From the NCBI RefSeq assembly GCF_030345715.1, contig NZ_JAUASX010000006.1:62001-126000 (forward strand): a DNA stretch of 64,000 bases, given 5' to 3'. Position numbers and translations under genes: made by a program. The stretch is from Solimonas sp. SE-A11 (GTDB lineage Bacteria; Pseudomonadota; Gammaproteobacteria; Nevskiales; Nevskiaceae). The notes beneath the pieces are model-generated. The model was not told where the DNA came from. It made no database searches and saw only the letters and a program-made list of their open reading frames with translations. This document shows, one piece after another, positions 42,528 through 51,349 of this stretch; position 1 is the stretch's first letter; the number at the start of each line of letters is the position of its first letter.

Positions 42528-43867
42528 GCGCACTACGGCATCGCCTGCTGATCATCGAAGACGAGGAAGTCATCCGCCGCCAGCTGGCGCGCCTGCTGGC
42601 CAAGCACGGCTACGACACCTCCGAGGCCGGCAGCGTCGCGGAGGCCGAAGCCCTGGGCCTGCAGGACTTCGACCTGATCATCGCCGACGTGCGCCTGCCC
42701 GGCGTGCTCGGCACCGAGGTGATCGAGCGGGCGCGGCCGGTGCCGGTGCTGATCATGACCAGCTTCGCCAGCATCCGCTCCGCGGTGGAATGCATGCAGA
42801 AGGGTGCGGCCGACTACATCGCCAAGCCCTTCGACCATGACGAGATGCTGCTGACCATCGCGCGCCTGCTGCAGGGCGGCCTGCAGTCGCGCCAGAACGC
42901 TGCATTGAAGAAGGACCTGGCGCGCGACTTCCCGGTGTCCGGCATGGTCGGCGATTGCGCCGCGATGCGCGCCGTGTCCGACCGCATCCAGCGCGTCGCC
43001 GGCGCCGACATCACCGTGTTGATCCGCGGCGAGTCCGGCACCGGCAAGGAACTGGCCGCGCGCGCCATCCACGAGCGCAGCGGGCGCGCCGCCGGGCCCT
43101 TCATCGCGGTGAACTGCGCCGCCATCCCCGACAGCTTGATCGAAGCCGAACTGTTCGGTCACGAGAAGGGCGCCTTCACCGGCGCCACGCAGCGCAAGCA
43201 GGGCCTGGTGGAGGCCGCGCATGGCGGCACGCTGTTCATGGACGAGGTCGGCGAGTTGGCCCCGGCGGTACAGGCGCGGCTGCTGCGCGTGCTGCAGGAA
43301 GGCGAGGTGCGCATGGTCGGCTCCACCGCGTCCAAGCGGGTCGACGTGCGTGTGCTCGCCGCCACTCACCGCGATCTCGAACAGATGGTGCAGGAGCGCA
43401 CGTTCCGCGAGGACCTGTACTACCGCCTCAAGGTCATGGACCTGACCCTGCCGCCACTGCGCGAGCGCGGCGACGATGTGGAGCGGCTGGCGCGGCACCT
43501 GCTGGAGCGTGCCGCGCAGAAGCTCAACCGCGGCGGCATCCGCCTGTCGCAGCGCGCGCTGGCGGCGATCCGCGCGCACCACTGGCCAGGCAACGTGCGC
43601 GAGCTGGGCAACGCCGTGGAGCGCGCCGTGATCCTCTGCGACGGTCCCACCATCGAGCCCGAGCACCTGGCGATCCCGGTCGGCGCGATGCCACCACCAG
43701 CGGCGGCAGGCGCTGCCGGCCAGACCAGCCTGGAGGACTACTTCCGCCAGTTTGTGCTGCAGAACCAGGACCGCATGAACGAGTCCGACCTGGCCAAGGC
43801 CCTGGGCATCAGCCGCAAGACCCTGTGGGAGCGGCGCAGCCGCATGGGCCTGCCGCGCCAACGCTAG
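42524..43867 (+). CDS. NtrC-family sigma54-dependent response regulator (CbrB-like)
   Basis: A 447-residue regulator: receiver domain (IIEDEE, phospho-Asp in IIADVRLPG, Lys in IAKPFD), AAA+ domain with GESGTGKE Walker A, GAFTGA sigma54-contact loop, and [11 protein letters not shown] Walker B, then a Fis-type helix-turn-helix ([19 protein letters not shown]). All residues for sigma54 activation are present. It is coupled to the kinase gene (ATGA). Likely targets in this window are the porin and the DUF485-actP operon, which have sigma54 promoters and tandem palindromes. Confidence 0.95.
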   Translation: MSALRHRLLIIEDEEVIRRQLARLLAKHGYDTSEAGSVAEAEALGLQDFDLIIADVRLPGVLGTEVIERARPVPVLIMTSFASIRSAVECMQKGAADYIAKPFDHDEMLLTIARLLQGGLQSRQNAALKKDLARDFPVSGMVGDCAAMRAVSDRIQRVAGADITVLIRGESGTGKELAARAIHERSGRAAGPFIAVNCAAIPDSLIEAELFGHEKGAFTGATQRKQGLVEAAHGGTLFMDEVGELAPAVQARLLRVLQEGEVRMVGSTASKRVDVRVLAATHRDLEQMVQERTFREDLYYRLKVMDLTLPPLRERGDDVERLARHLLERAAQKLNRGGIRLSQRALAAIRAHHWPGNVRELGNAVERAVILCDGPTIEPEHLAIPVGAMPPPAAAGAAGQTSLEDYFRQFVLQNQDRMNESDLAKALGISRKTLWERRSRMGLPRQR

Positions 43868-43984
43868 GGCTGTTGACCCTGGTACCTCCCGGCGGCCGCG
43901 GGCTACCGCAAGCCCGGCACGTGCTCTGCATCCGGCCCCGCGACGGCGGCAGAATCGCGGCATCGACCTCCACCGGAATCGCCC
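43868..43984. other. Short spacer, no feature found
   Basis: The 117 bp between the response regulator stop and the next secreted-protein gene show no clear terminator with T tract and no clear promoter. Minor GC-rich inverted repeats only. Confidence 0.4.
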
Positions 43985-44779
43985 TTGCCCATCCTGCTGC
44001 ATCGCCGCATCGTCCTGCTGCTGGCCTTGTTGCCACTCGCCACCTCGGCCGCCACGCCCGATGGCGGGCGCTGGGACTGTCGCACGCGTGACGCCGCCGG
44101 AGAATGCCTGGGCCTGTCCAGCTACACCCAGCCCGATGGCACTCGCCTGTCCGGCCTGCGCAGCAACCTGGGCGGCAAGTCCGGCTGGCATGGCCTGCTG
44201 GTGCGCTATCACCCCAACGGGCTGCGCAGCGAATGCATGGCCGACGCCGACGGCCATTGCCAGGTCCCGCCCCCGGCGACCACTCAAGAGCCGCGCCGCG
44301 AGGTCGGCAAGCCAGTGGTGCGCGCCACCACTACCGCCGCCAAGGGCAGCAGCTCCAAGGCCGCATCCGGCGACCGCCTGCAGTGCGAGCGCGACGCCCG
44401 CGGCCAGTGCAACGGCAGCGCGACGCTGTGGTTCCCCAGCGGCGGACGCATCCAGGGCCGTCTCGTACCGGGTCCCAAGGGCGCGGTCTGGCAGGGCCGG
44501 CTGGTCCACCACTATCCGGGCGGCGACCGCGAGGAATGCGAGCAGGCACCCACCGGTGCCTGCGAGGGCGAGACCACCTACACCTATGCGGATGGCACGC
44601 GCCTGCAGGGCCGCAAGCAGTTGCAGGGCGAACAGTCGCAGTGGACCGGCGAGGTCGTGCAAATCTTCGCCAGCGGCAAGCGCATGCGCTGCGACGCCGG
44701 CCGCGATCAGCTCTGCGAAGAGGACACCCAGATCCCGATCGACGCGCGCGGACGACCGCTGGGTCGCATTCCACGGTAG
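43985..44779 (+). CDS. Secreted MORN-like repeat protein
   Basis: A 264-residue exported protein with hydrophobic signal RRIVLLLALLPLATSAA. The mature part has three or four repeats pairing a Cys-rich strand with a MORN-like strand (WHGLLVRYHPNGLRSEC, WQGRLVHHYPGGDREEC, WTGEVVQIFASGKRMRC, each next to ...GTRLxGR). Regular Cys pairs suggest disulfides. The only workable start is TTG 43985, with a poor ribosome-binding site. Function unknown; MORN repeats usually bind lipids or proteins. Confidence 0.65.
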   Translation: MPILLHRRIVLLLALLPLATSAATPDGGRWDCRTRDAAGECLGLSSYTQPDGTRLSGLRSNLGGKSGWHGLLVRYHPNGLRSECMADADGHCQVPPPATTQEPRREVGKPVVRATTTAAKGSSSKAASGDRLQCERDARGQCNGSATLWFPSGGRIQGRLVPGPKGAVWQGRLVHHYPGGDREECEQAPTGACEGETTYTYADGTRLQGRKQLQGEQSQWTGEVVQIFASGKRMRCDAGRDQLCEEDTQIPIDARGRPLGRIPR

Positions 44780-44869
44780 CGGCGGCGCCAAATGGGGCAG
44801 AATGGCAGGACACAGCGCGAACCGGCCCCGCCGCGGGCGGCAACCGGTCCACATCGACCCTGGAGAACC

Positions 44870-45367
44870 ATGAAAGCGATCCTCAAGCTCAGCCTCGTCG
44901 CCGCCTGCCTGCTCGGCACTGCCTGCAGCAGCACCGGCGGCAACAACGACGGCAGCGGCGTGAAGCAGGCCACCAACCTCAGCATCTCGCCGGGCACGGC
45001 CGCCAATTTCTTCTTCTGCTTCCCCGGCAATCCGCAGTGGCAGTACGTGGGCTCGGCCGAGCCCAAGGCGTCACGCAAGGCCACCACGCCCAGTGGCGCG
45101 CCACTAGGCCCGACGCTGGACTTCAACGTGACCACCGCCAGCGTGGTCTACCTGCGCATGGACCTGGGCGACGTGCTCGGCGAGCCCGAGGCGGCCACCG
45201 CCACCGGCCACCGGCATGCGGTCGCCGTACGCTTCACGGCGGGGCGCCAGTACAAGCTCGACTGGCAGGTGAGCGCCGACCTCAACACCACCAAGGGCCG
45301 CCTGATCGACCTGGGCAACCAGCTGGTGACCGAGGCCGTGCCGATCACGCGCAACATCTGCCGCTGA
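44870..45367 (+). CDS. Lipoprotein of unknown function
   Basis: A 165-residue lipoprotein; signal MKAILKLSLVAACLLGTAC ends in a lipobox-like GTAC (Cys19). The mature part begins with a Ser/Gly/Asn linker, then one beta-rich domain with a conserved-looking pair of Cys (FFFCFPGNPQW and the C-terminal NICR). GGAG lies before ATG 44870. It follows the MORN-like gene after 90 bp and is closed by a terminator; the two may be co-transcribed. Confidence 0.75.
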   Translation: MKAILKLSLVAACLLGTACSSTGGNNDGSGVKQATNLSISPGTAANFFFCFPGNPQWQYVGSAEPKASRKATTPSGAPLGPTLDFNVTTASVVYLRMDLGDVLGEPEAATATGHRHAVAVRFTAGRQYKLDWQVSADLNTTKGRLIDLGNQLVTEAVPITRNICR

Positions 45368-45384
45368 GCGGCGGACCGAACGGA

Positions 45385-45416
45385 AAAGGGCCTGCTCATG
45401 CAGGCCCTTTCTGTTT
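45385..45416 (+). terminator. Rho-independent terminator
   Basis: A 10-bp stem AAAGGGCCTG/CAGGCCCTTT with CTCATG loop, followed by CTGTTT. It ends the lipoprotein transcript and may also serve the convergent DUF1508 gene. Confidence 0.8.
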
Positions 45417-45419
45417 CGC

Positions 45420-45644
45420 CTAGGCCGCGGCGTCCGGCGCCACCACCTTGGCCGTGCCGGCCTCGGTCATGTCGAAGATGCGGCAGCGCGGCGCCAGGCT
45501 GCGCACCAGGCTGATCGCGTGGATGCACTCGACGCGATGCGCGTAGGTCTCGGCACCGCGGGCGATGGTCTGGTTCTCGCCCGCCTGGAAGGTCCAGTAC
45601 CAACGCCCTTCCGTGTCCCGGTGAATCTCGAAATCTGCCGCCAT
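45420..45644 (-). CDS. DUF1508 (YegP-like) small protein
   Basis: A 74-residue protein with the DUF1508 pattern: FEIHRDTEGRWYWTFQAGENQTIARGAETYAHRVECIHAI shortened to its strand-strand-helix unit. YegP-like proteins often carry two such units; this has one. It is a single gene of unknown function, convergent with the lipoprotein gene. Confidence 0.78.
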   Translation of the reverse strand: MAADFEIHRDTEGRWYWTFQAGENQTIARGAETYAHRVECIHAISLVRSLAPRCRIFDMTEAGTAKVVAPDAAA

Positions 45645-45789
45645 AAGTCCCTGTGAGCCTGCATAGTCGTCCGGGCGCTGCGATGGCGCCCTCGTAGCCG
45701 GACATTATTCTGACTGGACTTGTTAGGCGCCACCCCGTCCATACAGGTCAGGGTGCGATGCATCACACGCCGTAGCCACCGCCCGCCAC

Positions 45790-45825
45790 GACACGCTTCG
45801 TGACAGGCGCGTTACGCTACGTAAC
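45790..45825. promoter_or_regulatory. Second pair of tandem 15-bp palindromes (UAS)
   Basis: GACACGCTTCGTGAC (45790-45804, one mismatch from palindromic) and GTTACGCTACGTAAC (45811-45825, perfect). Starts are 21 bp apart, exactly as at 39362-39397, and both second sites are followed by AAAC. They lie about 80-115 bp upstream of the expected sigma54 start site. Confidence 0.78.
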
Positions 45826-45879
45826 AAACCTGAAACAGCAATATCGAGCTAAGCGACTGTTTTTTATCGATATCACACC

Positions 45880-45895
45880 TGGCATCCTAACTGCT
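45880..45895 (+). promoter_or_regulatory. Sigma54 (-24/-12) promoter of the DUF485-actP operon
   Basis: TGGCATCCTAACTGCT carries TGGCAT at -24 and CTGCT at -12 with GG and GC exactly 10 bp apart; it departs from consensus mainly by C for T before TGC. The start site would be near 45906, giving a leader of about 40 bases to ATG 45947. Confidence 0.72.
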
Positions 45896-45946
45896 CCAGA
45901 AAAACCACAAGCAGCATCCAGCTGCCCGTGCACGGAGGAGAAAACG

Positions 45947-46261
45947 ATGCCCACTGAATTGCTGGAGCGGATCGCCCGCGATCCGCATTACCTGGAACTG
46001 ACCCGCAAGCGCTCGCGCCTGGCCTGGACTCTGACCGCGATCATGCTGGCGGTCTACTACGGCTTCATCCTGCTGATCGCCTTCGCACCCGACGTGCTGC
46101 GCCAGAAGGTTGGCGAGGGCGCCACCACGCTGGGCTTCCCAATGGGCATCGGCGTGATCCTGACCGCGATCCTGCTGACCGGAATCTACGTCTGGAAGGC
46201 CAACGGCGAGTACGACCGCCTGACCGCCCGCCTGCACGAGAAAGTAGGAGGCCAGCCGTGA
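45947..46261 (+). CDS. DUF485 membrane protein (ActP partner)
   Basis: A 104-residue inner-membrane protein with two helices (about 24-45 and 63-83) and the DUF485 signature: [19 protein letters not shown] before helix 1. GGAGGAG precedes ATG 45947. The stop overlaps the actP start (GTGA). The pair yjcH-actP is conserved in proteobacteria for acetate uptake. Confidence 0.93.
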   Translation: MPTELLERIARDPHYLELTRKRSRLAWTLTAIMLAVYYGFILLIAFAPDVLRQKVGEGATTLGFPMGIGVILTAILLTGIYVWKANGEYDRLTARLHEKVGGQP

Positions 46262-47916
46262 GCCTGCGCAAACTCCTTGCCGCCTCCGCCGCGGCCATCG
46301 CCCTGCCGGTGCATGCCGCCGGCGCACTCGAAGGCACCACGACCAAGGCCGAGATCAACCCCATCGCCATCGCGATGTTCCTGGCCTTCGTCGGGCTGAC
46401 GCTGTTCATCACCAAGTGGGCCGCCGGCCGCACCAAGTCGCGCGCCGACTTCTACGCCGCCGGTGGCGGCATCACCGGCTTCCAGAACGGCCTGGCAATC
46501 GCCGGCGACTACATGTCGGCGGCCTCGTTCCTGGGCATCTCGGCCCTGGTGTTCGGCTCCGGATTCGACGGCCTGATCTACTCGATCGGCTTCCTCGTCG
46601 GCTGGCCGATCATCATGTTCCTGATCGCGGAACGGCTGCGCAACCTCGGCAAATTCACCTTCGTCGACGTCGCCGCCTACCGCCTCAAGCAGACACCGAT
46701 CCGCACGCTGGCCGCGTCCAGTACGCTGGTCGTGGTGGCCTTCTACCTGATCGCGCAGATGGTCGGCGCCGGCCAGTTGATCAAACTGCTGTTCGGCCTG
46801 GATTACTCCACCGCGGTGGTGATCGTCGGCGTGCTGATGGTGGTCTACGTGATGTTCGGAGGCATGCTCGCTACCACCTGGGTGCAGATCATCAAGGCCG
46901 TGCTGCTGCTGGGCGGCGCGAGTTTCATCGCCTTCATGGTCATGCGCCATGTCGGCTTCTCCTTCGACCGCATGTTCACGGAAGCCATCTCGGTGCATTC
47001 GAAGGCCGAAGCCATCATGGGCCCCGGCGCACTGGTGAAAGACCCGATCTCGGCGATATCGCTGGGCCTGGCGCTGATGTTCGGCACCGCCGGCCTGCCG
47101 CACATCCTGATGCGCTTCTTCACCGTGAAGGACGCCAAGGAAGCACGCAAGAGCGTGTTCTACGCCACCGGCTTCATCGGTTACTTCTACATCCTGACCT
47201 TCATCATCGGCTTCGGAGCCATCATCCTGGTGGGCTCCAACAGCGTCTACCTGGACGAAAAGGGCGGCCTGCTCGGCGGCAACAACATGGCGGCCGTGCA
47301 TCTGGCCCACGCCGTCGGCGGCGAAGTGATGCTCGGCTTCATCTCGGCGGTGGCCTTCGCTACGATCCTCGCCGTGGTCGCCGGCCTGACGCTGTCCGGC
47401 GCCGCCGCGGTGTCACACGATCTCTATGCCAACGTCTTCGCCCGCGGCAAGGTCGATGACACCAAGGAGCTGAAGGTCTCGCGCATGGCCACCCTGGCAC
47501 TGGGCGTGGTGGCAATCCTGCTCGGCATCGTGTTCGAGAAGCAGAACGTCGCCTTCATGGTGGGCCTGGCCTTCGCGGTCGCGGCCAGCACCAACTTCCC
47601 GATCCTGATCCTGTCGATGTTCTGGAAGGGCCTGACCACCCGTGGCGCCGTGGTCGGCGGCGGCCTGGGCCTGGCCACCGCGGTGACGCTGACGGTGCTT
47701 GGCCCCGCCGTGTGGGTGAAGGTGTTCGGCTACGAAACCCCGATCTTCCCCTACGACGCGCCAGGCCTGTTCTCGATGACCGTGGCCTTCCTCGGCTGCT
47801 GGCTGTTCTCGATCACGGACAGCTCCGCCCAGGCCAGCCGCGAGGCCGCGCTGTTCGAGGCCCAGCTGGTGCGTTCGCAGACCGGCATCGGGGCCAGCGG
47901 CGCCGCGTCCCACTGA
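46258..47916 (+). CDS. actP: Cation/acetate symporter ActP
   Basis: A 552-residue SSS-family transporter with an N-terminal cleavable-type segment, as in E. coli ActP, and about 13 helices. Key stretches: [31 protein letters not shown] shortened pattern, [24 protein letters not shown], and [19 protein letters not shown]. It imports acetate and related short acids with sodium. Start GTG 46258 overlaps the DUF485 stop. It is expressed from the sigma54 promoter; acs lies 129 bp downstream. Confidence 0.95.
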   Translation: MSLRKLLAASAAAIALPVHAAGALEGTTTKAEINPIAIAMFLAFVGLTLFITKWAAGRTKSRADFYAAGGGITGFQNGLAIAGDYMSAASFLGISALVFGSGFDGLIYSIGFLVGWPIIMFLIAERLRNLGKFTFVDVAAYRLKQTPIRTLAASSTLVVVAFYLIAQMVGAGQLIKLLFGLDYSTAVVIVGVLMVVYVMFGGMLATTWVQIIKAVLLLGGASFIAFMVMRHVGFSFDRMFTEAISVHSKAEAIMGPGALVKDPISAISLGLALMFGTAGLPHILMRFFTVKDAKEARKSVFYATGFIGYFYILTFIIGFGAIILVGSNSVYLDEKGGLLGGNNMAAVHLAHAVGGEVMLGFISAVAFATILAVVAGLTLSGAAAVSHDLYANVFARGKVDDTKELKVSRMATLALGVVAILLGIVFEKQNVAFMVGLAFAVAASTNFPILILSMFWKGLTTRGAVVGGGLGLATAVTLTVLGPAVWVKVFGYETPIFPYDAPGLFSMTVAFLGCWLFSITDSSAQASREAALFEAQLVRSQTGIGASGAASH

Positions 47917-47958
47917 GCTTCATCACGGTCATTTGATCAGCAACACAGGCGATAGACA

Positions 47959-47993
47959 CCGGGGGGCCTTCGTGCCATAAGAAGGCCCCCCGG
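47959..47993 (+). terminator. Strong hairpin between actP and acs
   Basis: A 13-bp perfect stem CCGGGGGGCCTTC with its complement and a 9-base loop. No T tract follows, so it may only partly reduce read-through into acs or stabilise the actP mRNA. Confidence 0.6.
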
Positions 47994-48044
47994 CGTCCTC
48001 GCCGGCACACGAATCATCAAGAAACCAGCTCTGCGGAGACAGGC

Positions 48045-50009
48045 ATGAGTTCCGACAACATCGCATCCGTCCTTACCGAAACCCGCGTGTTCCCGCCGCC
48101 GGCGGACTTCGCCGCCCGCGCCCGGCTCAATGCCGAGAAGCTCGCCGCGCTGCACGCCGAAGCGGAAGCCGACCACAACGGCTTCTGGGCCAACCTGGCC
48201 CGCAAGAACCTCGGCTGGCAGACGCCGTTCACGCAGGTGCTGGACGAAAGCGCCGCGCCGAACTACCGCTGGTTCACCGACGGCAAGCTCAATGCTTCCG
48301 CCAACTGCCTGGATCGCCACCTGCTGGCCCGCGGCGACAAGATCGCGATCCGCTTCGAGGGCGAGAAGGGCGACACCCGCAACTACACCTACAAGCAGCT
48401 CCACGCCGAGGTCTGCAAGCTCGCCAACGTGCTCAAGGCCCAGGGCGTAACCAAGGGCGACCGCGTGGTGATCTACATGCCGATGGCACCGGAAGCGGTC
48501 ATCGCCATGCAGGCCTGCGCCCGCATCGGCGCAATCCACTCGGTGGTGTTCGGCGGTTTCTCCGCCAGCTCGCTGAAGGACCGTATCGAGGACACCGGCG
48601 CGCGCCTGCTGATCACCGCCGACGGCGGCCACCGCGCCGGCAACATCGTGCCGCTCAAGAAGGTCGCGGACGAGGCCCTGGCCACCGGCTGCAAGACCAT
48701 CGAGAAGGTGATCGTGCACCAGCGCACCAACCACGGCGTGGACATGCAGGCCGGCCGCGATCTCTGGTGGCACGAACTGCTGGGCGCCGCCTCCGACCGC
48801 TGCGAGCCGGAATGGGTCGAGTCCGAGCACCCGCTGTTCCTGCTCTACACCTCCGGTTCCACCGGCAAGCCCAAGGGCGTACAGCACTCCACCGGCGGCT
48901 ACCTGCTGGGCGCGACGATGACCACGCAGTGGGTCTTCGACATCCGCGACGACGACGTCTTCTGGTGCACCGCCGACGTCGGCTGGATCACCGGACACTC
49001 CTACGTCACCTACGGCCCGCTGGCCAACGGCGCCACCATCCTGATGTACGAAGGCGCCCCGACCATCCCGGATGCCGGCCGCTTCTGGAAGATCTGCCAG
49101 GACCACGGCGTTACGATCTTCTACACCGCGCCCACCGCGATCCGCGCGCTGATGAAGCTGGGCGAGGAATGGCCCAACAAGTACGACCTTTCCAAGCTGC
49201 GCCTGCTCGGCAGCGTCGGCGAGCCGATCAATCCCGAGGCCTGGATGTGGTACCACCGCGTGATCGGCAAGGAGCGCCTGCCCATCGTGGACACCTGGTG
49301 GCAGACCGAGACCGGTTCCATCATGATCGCGCCGGTGCCGGGCGCCATCACCACCAAGCCGGGCTCCTGCACCAAACCCCTGCCCGGCATCTGCGTGGAA
49401 GTGGTGGACGAGGCCGGCACGCCGATCAAGGAACAGGACGCCGGCGGCTACCTCGTGATCTCCAAGCCCTGGCCGTCGATGCTGCGCACGGTCTGGGGCG
49501 ACAACGATCGTTACGTGAAGGCCTACTGGGGCCAGTTCCAGAACAAGTACTACGTCGCCGGCGACTCCACGCACCGCGACGCCGACGGCTGCTACTGGAT
49601 CCTGGGGCGTATCGACGACGTGCTGAACGTCTCCGGCCATCGCCTGGGCACCATGGAAGTCGAAAGTGCCCTGGTCTCTCACCCGCGCATCGCCGAGGCC
49701 GCCGTGGTCGGCCGCCCGCACGAGGTCAAGGGCGAGAGCGTCTTCGCCTTCGTCATCGCTAAGGGTCCGCGCCCGACCGGCGAAGAGGCCGACAAGCTGG
49801 CCAAGGAACTGCGCGACCACGTTGCCAAGGAGATCGGCGCGCTGGCCAAGCCCGACGACATCCGCTTTGCCGACAACCTGCCCAAGACCCGCAGCGGCAA
49901 GATCATGCGCCGCCTGCTGCGCTCCATCGCCAAGGGCGAGGAGATCACGCAGGACACCTCGACGCTGGAGAACCCGGCGATCGTGGCGCAGCTTGCCGGC
50001 AAAGCCTGA
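48045..50009 (+). CDS. acs: Acetyl-CoA synthetase
   Basis: A 654-residue AMP-forming enzyme that makes acetyl-CoA from acetate, ATP and CoA. Seen: N-terminal ACAS region, [21 protein letters not shown] (P-loop A3), TWWQTETGS (A5), and the C-terminal [14 protein letters not shown], whose Lys is the residue normally acetylated for regulation. Length is normal. GGAGAC precedes ATG 48045. Together with actP this provides acetate uptake and activation. No tandem palindrome was found before acs. Confidence 0.98.
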   Translation: MSSDNIASVLTETRVFPPPADFAARARLNAEKLAALHAEAEADHNGFWANLARKNLGWQTPFTQVLDESAAPNYRWFTDGKLNASANCLDRHLLARGDKIAIRFEGEKGDTRNYTYKQLHAEVCKLANVLKAQGVTKGDRVVIYMPMAPEAVIAMQACARIGAIHSVVFGGFSASSLKDRIEDTGARLLITADGGHRAGNIVPLKKVADEALATGCKTIEKVIVHQRTNHGVDMQAGRDLWWHELLGAASDRCEPEWVESEHPLFLLYTSGSTGKPKGVQHSTGGYLLGATMTTQWVFDIRDDDVFWCTADVGWITGHSYVTYGPLANGATILMYEGAPTIPDAGRFWKICQDHGVTIFYTAPTAIRALMKLGEEWPNKYDLSKLRLLGSVGEPINPEAWMWYHRVIGKERLPIVDTWWQTETGSIMIAPVPGAITTKPGSCTKPLPGICVEVVDEAGTPIKEQDAGGYLVISKPWPSMLRTVWGDNDRYVKAYWGQFQNKYYVAGDSTHRDADGCYWILGRIDDVLNVSGHRLGTMEVESALVSHPRIAEAAVVGRPHEVKGESVFAFVIAKGPRPTGEEADKLAKELRDHVAKEIGALAKPDDIRFADNLPKTRSGKIMRRLLRSIAKGEEITQDTSTLENPAIVAQLAGKA

Positions 50010-50030
50010 CGCGGTTCGTGTTGCATGGGA

Positions 50031-50057
50031 AAGCCCGCTTCGGCGGGCTTTTTCTTT
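50031..50057 (+). terminator. Rho-independent terminator of acs
   Basis: Stem AAGCCCGC-TTCG-GCGGGCTT with a UUCG tetraloop, followed by TTTCTTT. Textbook intrinsic terminator 22 bp after the acs stop. Confidence 0.9.
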
Positions 50058-50131
50058 GCCCGACGGCTTTCGCCCTCCCCGCCGCATCGCCCATTTTTCC
50101 TGCCGCAGCAGGTGTTTGCATGCACCTCTCA

Positions 50132-50178
50132 TTGACAGCCCGGGGACTTGCTTCTAATTTCAATGAACATCGTTCATT
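50132..50178 (+). promoter_or_regulatory. Strong sigma70 promoter with operator before pspA-like operon
   Basis: TTGACA (50132-50137, perfect -35), 17-bp spacer, TAATTT (50155-50160). Immediately after the -10 lies a perfect palindrome AATGAAC-ATC-GTTCATT (50162-50178), covering the start site near 50167. This is the geometry of a repressed promoter. A TetR regulator is encoded nearby at 51927-52550. Confidence 0.75.
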
Positions 50179-50204
50179 TCTGGACGACCACGGAGGAAAC
50201 GTTC

Positions 50205-50897
50205 ATGCCGAGCCTGCTCAACCGCATCCGCAACCTGATCACCGCCCAGGCCCACCACCAGATCGATGAGATCGAGAACCCGCAGGTGATGGCGGCCCAG
50301 GTCCTGCGCGATCTGGGCGATGACCTGCAGCAGGCCAACCAGGCTCTGGTGGTCTCGCTGGGGGCCGAGAAGCAGTTGCAGCGCCAGCACGAAGCCGCCG
50401 GTGCCGAATCCACCGACTGGGACCTGAAGGCCGAGCGCCTGCTGCAGGCCGGCGACGAAGACAAGGCACGCAGCGCGCTGGAGCGCGCGGTTCAGGCACG
50501 CAGCCGCACGCTGGCCCTGGACACCCCGCTGGCGGCGGCGCAGCGCGCCACCGCGCGCCTGCGCGAGCAAGTGCAGCGCCTCAAGGCCGAGCTGGAAACC
50601 GCACGCGGCCGCGCGGCCGTAATCACGGCCAACCAGACCGCCGCCACGGCCCTGGGCAGCGCCGCGCGCGCCAGCGACAGCTACACCCGCGCCATGGACC
50701 GTGCCCAGCAGATGGACCGGCTGTCGCAGAAGGCCTCGCGCTACGAGTCCGAGGCGGAAGCCGCGGCCGAACTGCTCAACGAGGACGGTCGCTTCGAACG
50801 CGAGGTCGCCCGCGTGGACCTGGGCGTGGAGGTCGAATCGCGCCTGGCGGAGTTGAAGGCCCGCCTGGCCGGCTCTCCTGCTTCGCCTTTTAATTGA
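50205..50897 (+). CDS. PspA/IM30-family protein (second copy)
   Basis: A 230-residue helical protein: LLNRIRNLITAQAHHQIDEIENPQVMAAQVLRDL opens as in PspA, followed by long coiled coils (LDTPLAAAQRATARLREQVQRLKAEL) and a short C-terminal tail. Start ATG 50205 follows GGAGGA. It differs clearly from the copy at 36682-37359. Here it heads an operon with three small membrane or cell-wall-type genes, under a palindrome-controlled promoter, so it is probably an envelope-stress gene. Confidence 0.88.
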   Translation: MPSLLNRIRNLITAQAHHQIDEIENPQVMAAQVLRDLGDDLQQANQALVVSLGAEKQLQRQHEAAGAESTDWDLKAERLLQAGDEDKARSALERAVQARSRTLALDTPLAAAQRATARLREQVQRLKAELETARGRAAVITANQTAATALGSAARASDSYTRAMDRAQQMDRLSQKASRYESEAEAAAELLNEDGRFEREVARVDLGVEVESRLAELKARLAGSPASPFN

Positions 50898-50901
50898 TCA
50901 A

Positions 50902-50915
50902 TGTTCATATGAACA
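50902..50915 (+). promoter_or_regulatory. Palindrome TGTTCATATGAACA over the start of a small gene
   Basis: A 14-bp perfect palindrome made of the same GTTCAT/ATGAAC words as the operator at 50162-50178, but with the half-sites in the opposite order. It overlaps the ATG of the 45-codon gene. It may be a second regulator site or a leader hairpin. Confidence 0.45.
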
Positions 50916-51046
50916 CCCCTAATACCGTCGATGGCTTCTCCCTGCTGCGTGCCGGTCGCCTGCTGCTGGCGACGGCCACGATGGCCTTCGTCTTCGCCCT
51001 GCCCGGCAGCCTGCACCTGGTGCACGAACTGCTGAGACTCATCTAA
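50909..51046 (+). CDS. Small membrane protein (45 residues)
   Basis: ATG 50909 to TAA 51044-51046. The peptide starts MNTPNTVDGFSLLRAGRLLL and has one hydrophobic helix (about 18-36, LLATATMAFVFALPG) and an amphipathic end HLVHELLRLI. It lies 11 bp after the pspA-like stop and 9 bp before the YiaAB-like gene, filling the operon gap exactly, which supports a real gene. Small membrane proteins often accompany PspA-type genes. Confidence 0.6.
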   Translation: MNTPNTVDGFSLLRAGRLLLATATMAFVFALPGSLHLVHELLRLI

Positions 51047-51055
51047 GGAATGCAC

Positions 51056-51349
51056 ATGGACACGAGCGACAACTTCGACTCCACCCGCCTGGATTCGCCG
51101 GGCTGGATCTTCTTCGTCAAGGCGTCCTTCGCCTGCGCCTTCGGCGGCATGGTCTTCGGCCTCACCGTGATGCCGGTGGAAATCTGGATGCGCGGCTACA
51201 TGATCCTGGGCACGCTGTTCCTGACCGGCGCCACCTTCACGCTGGCCAAGACCCTGCGTGACCAGTTCGAGGCCAACAAGCTGATCAACAAGGTGGCGCA
51301 GGCCCGCACCGAAAAGCTGCTGAAGGAATACGGAATCCAGAACGGATGA
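51056..51349 (+). CDS. YiaAB-domain-like membrane protein
   Basis: A 97-residue protein with two helices (about 15-37 and 46-66) and the YiaA/B-type feature of a second helix followed by LAKTLRDQFEANKL. A cytoplasmic helical tail follows. Start ATG 51056 lies six bases after AAGGA; ATG 51050 is too close. The stop overlaps the next gene's ATG (ATGA). Function unknown; part of the pspA-like operon. Confidence 0.7.
   Translation: MDTSDNFDSTRLDSPGWIFFVKASFACAFGGMVFGLTVMPVEIWMRGYMILGTLFLTGATFTLAKTLRDQFEANKLINKVAQARTEKLLKEYGIQNG

Larger units (their letters stand above)
45645..45946. promoter_or_regulatory. Regulatory region of the DUF485-actP operon and DUF1508 gene
   Basis: About 300 bp without a gene between divergent genes. 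The right half holds the tandem palindromes (45790-45825) and the sigma54 promoter (45880-45895). Between them is an AT-rich stretch with a T6 run and TATCGATATC-like bases (45855-45874), suitable for DNA bending. The left half shows no recognised element. Confidence 0.6.

Noticed and set aside
39182-43867. A 1561-codon open frame running through the kinase and regulator genes
   Set aside because: Only its last 447 codons (the response regulator) resemble a protein family. The upstream part is an off-frame reading of the SSS-kinase gene kept open by high GC content.
47917-48044. Tandem palindrome/sigma54 control of acs
   Set aside because: No GTnAC palindrome or -24/-12 element is visible in this gap; acs may depend on read-through from actP or another promoter.
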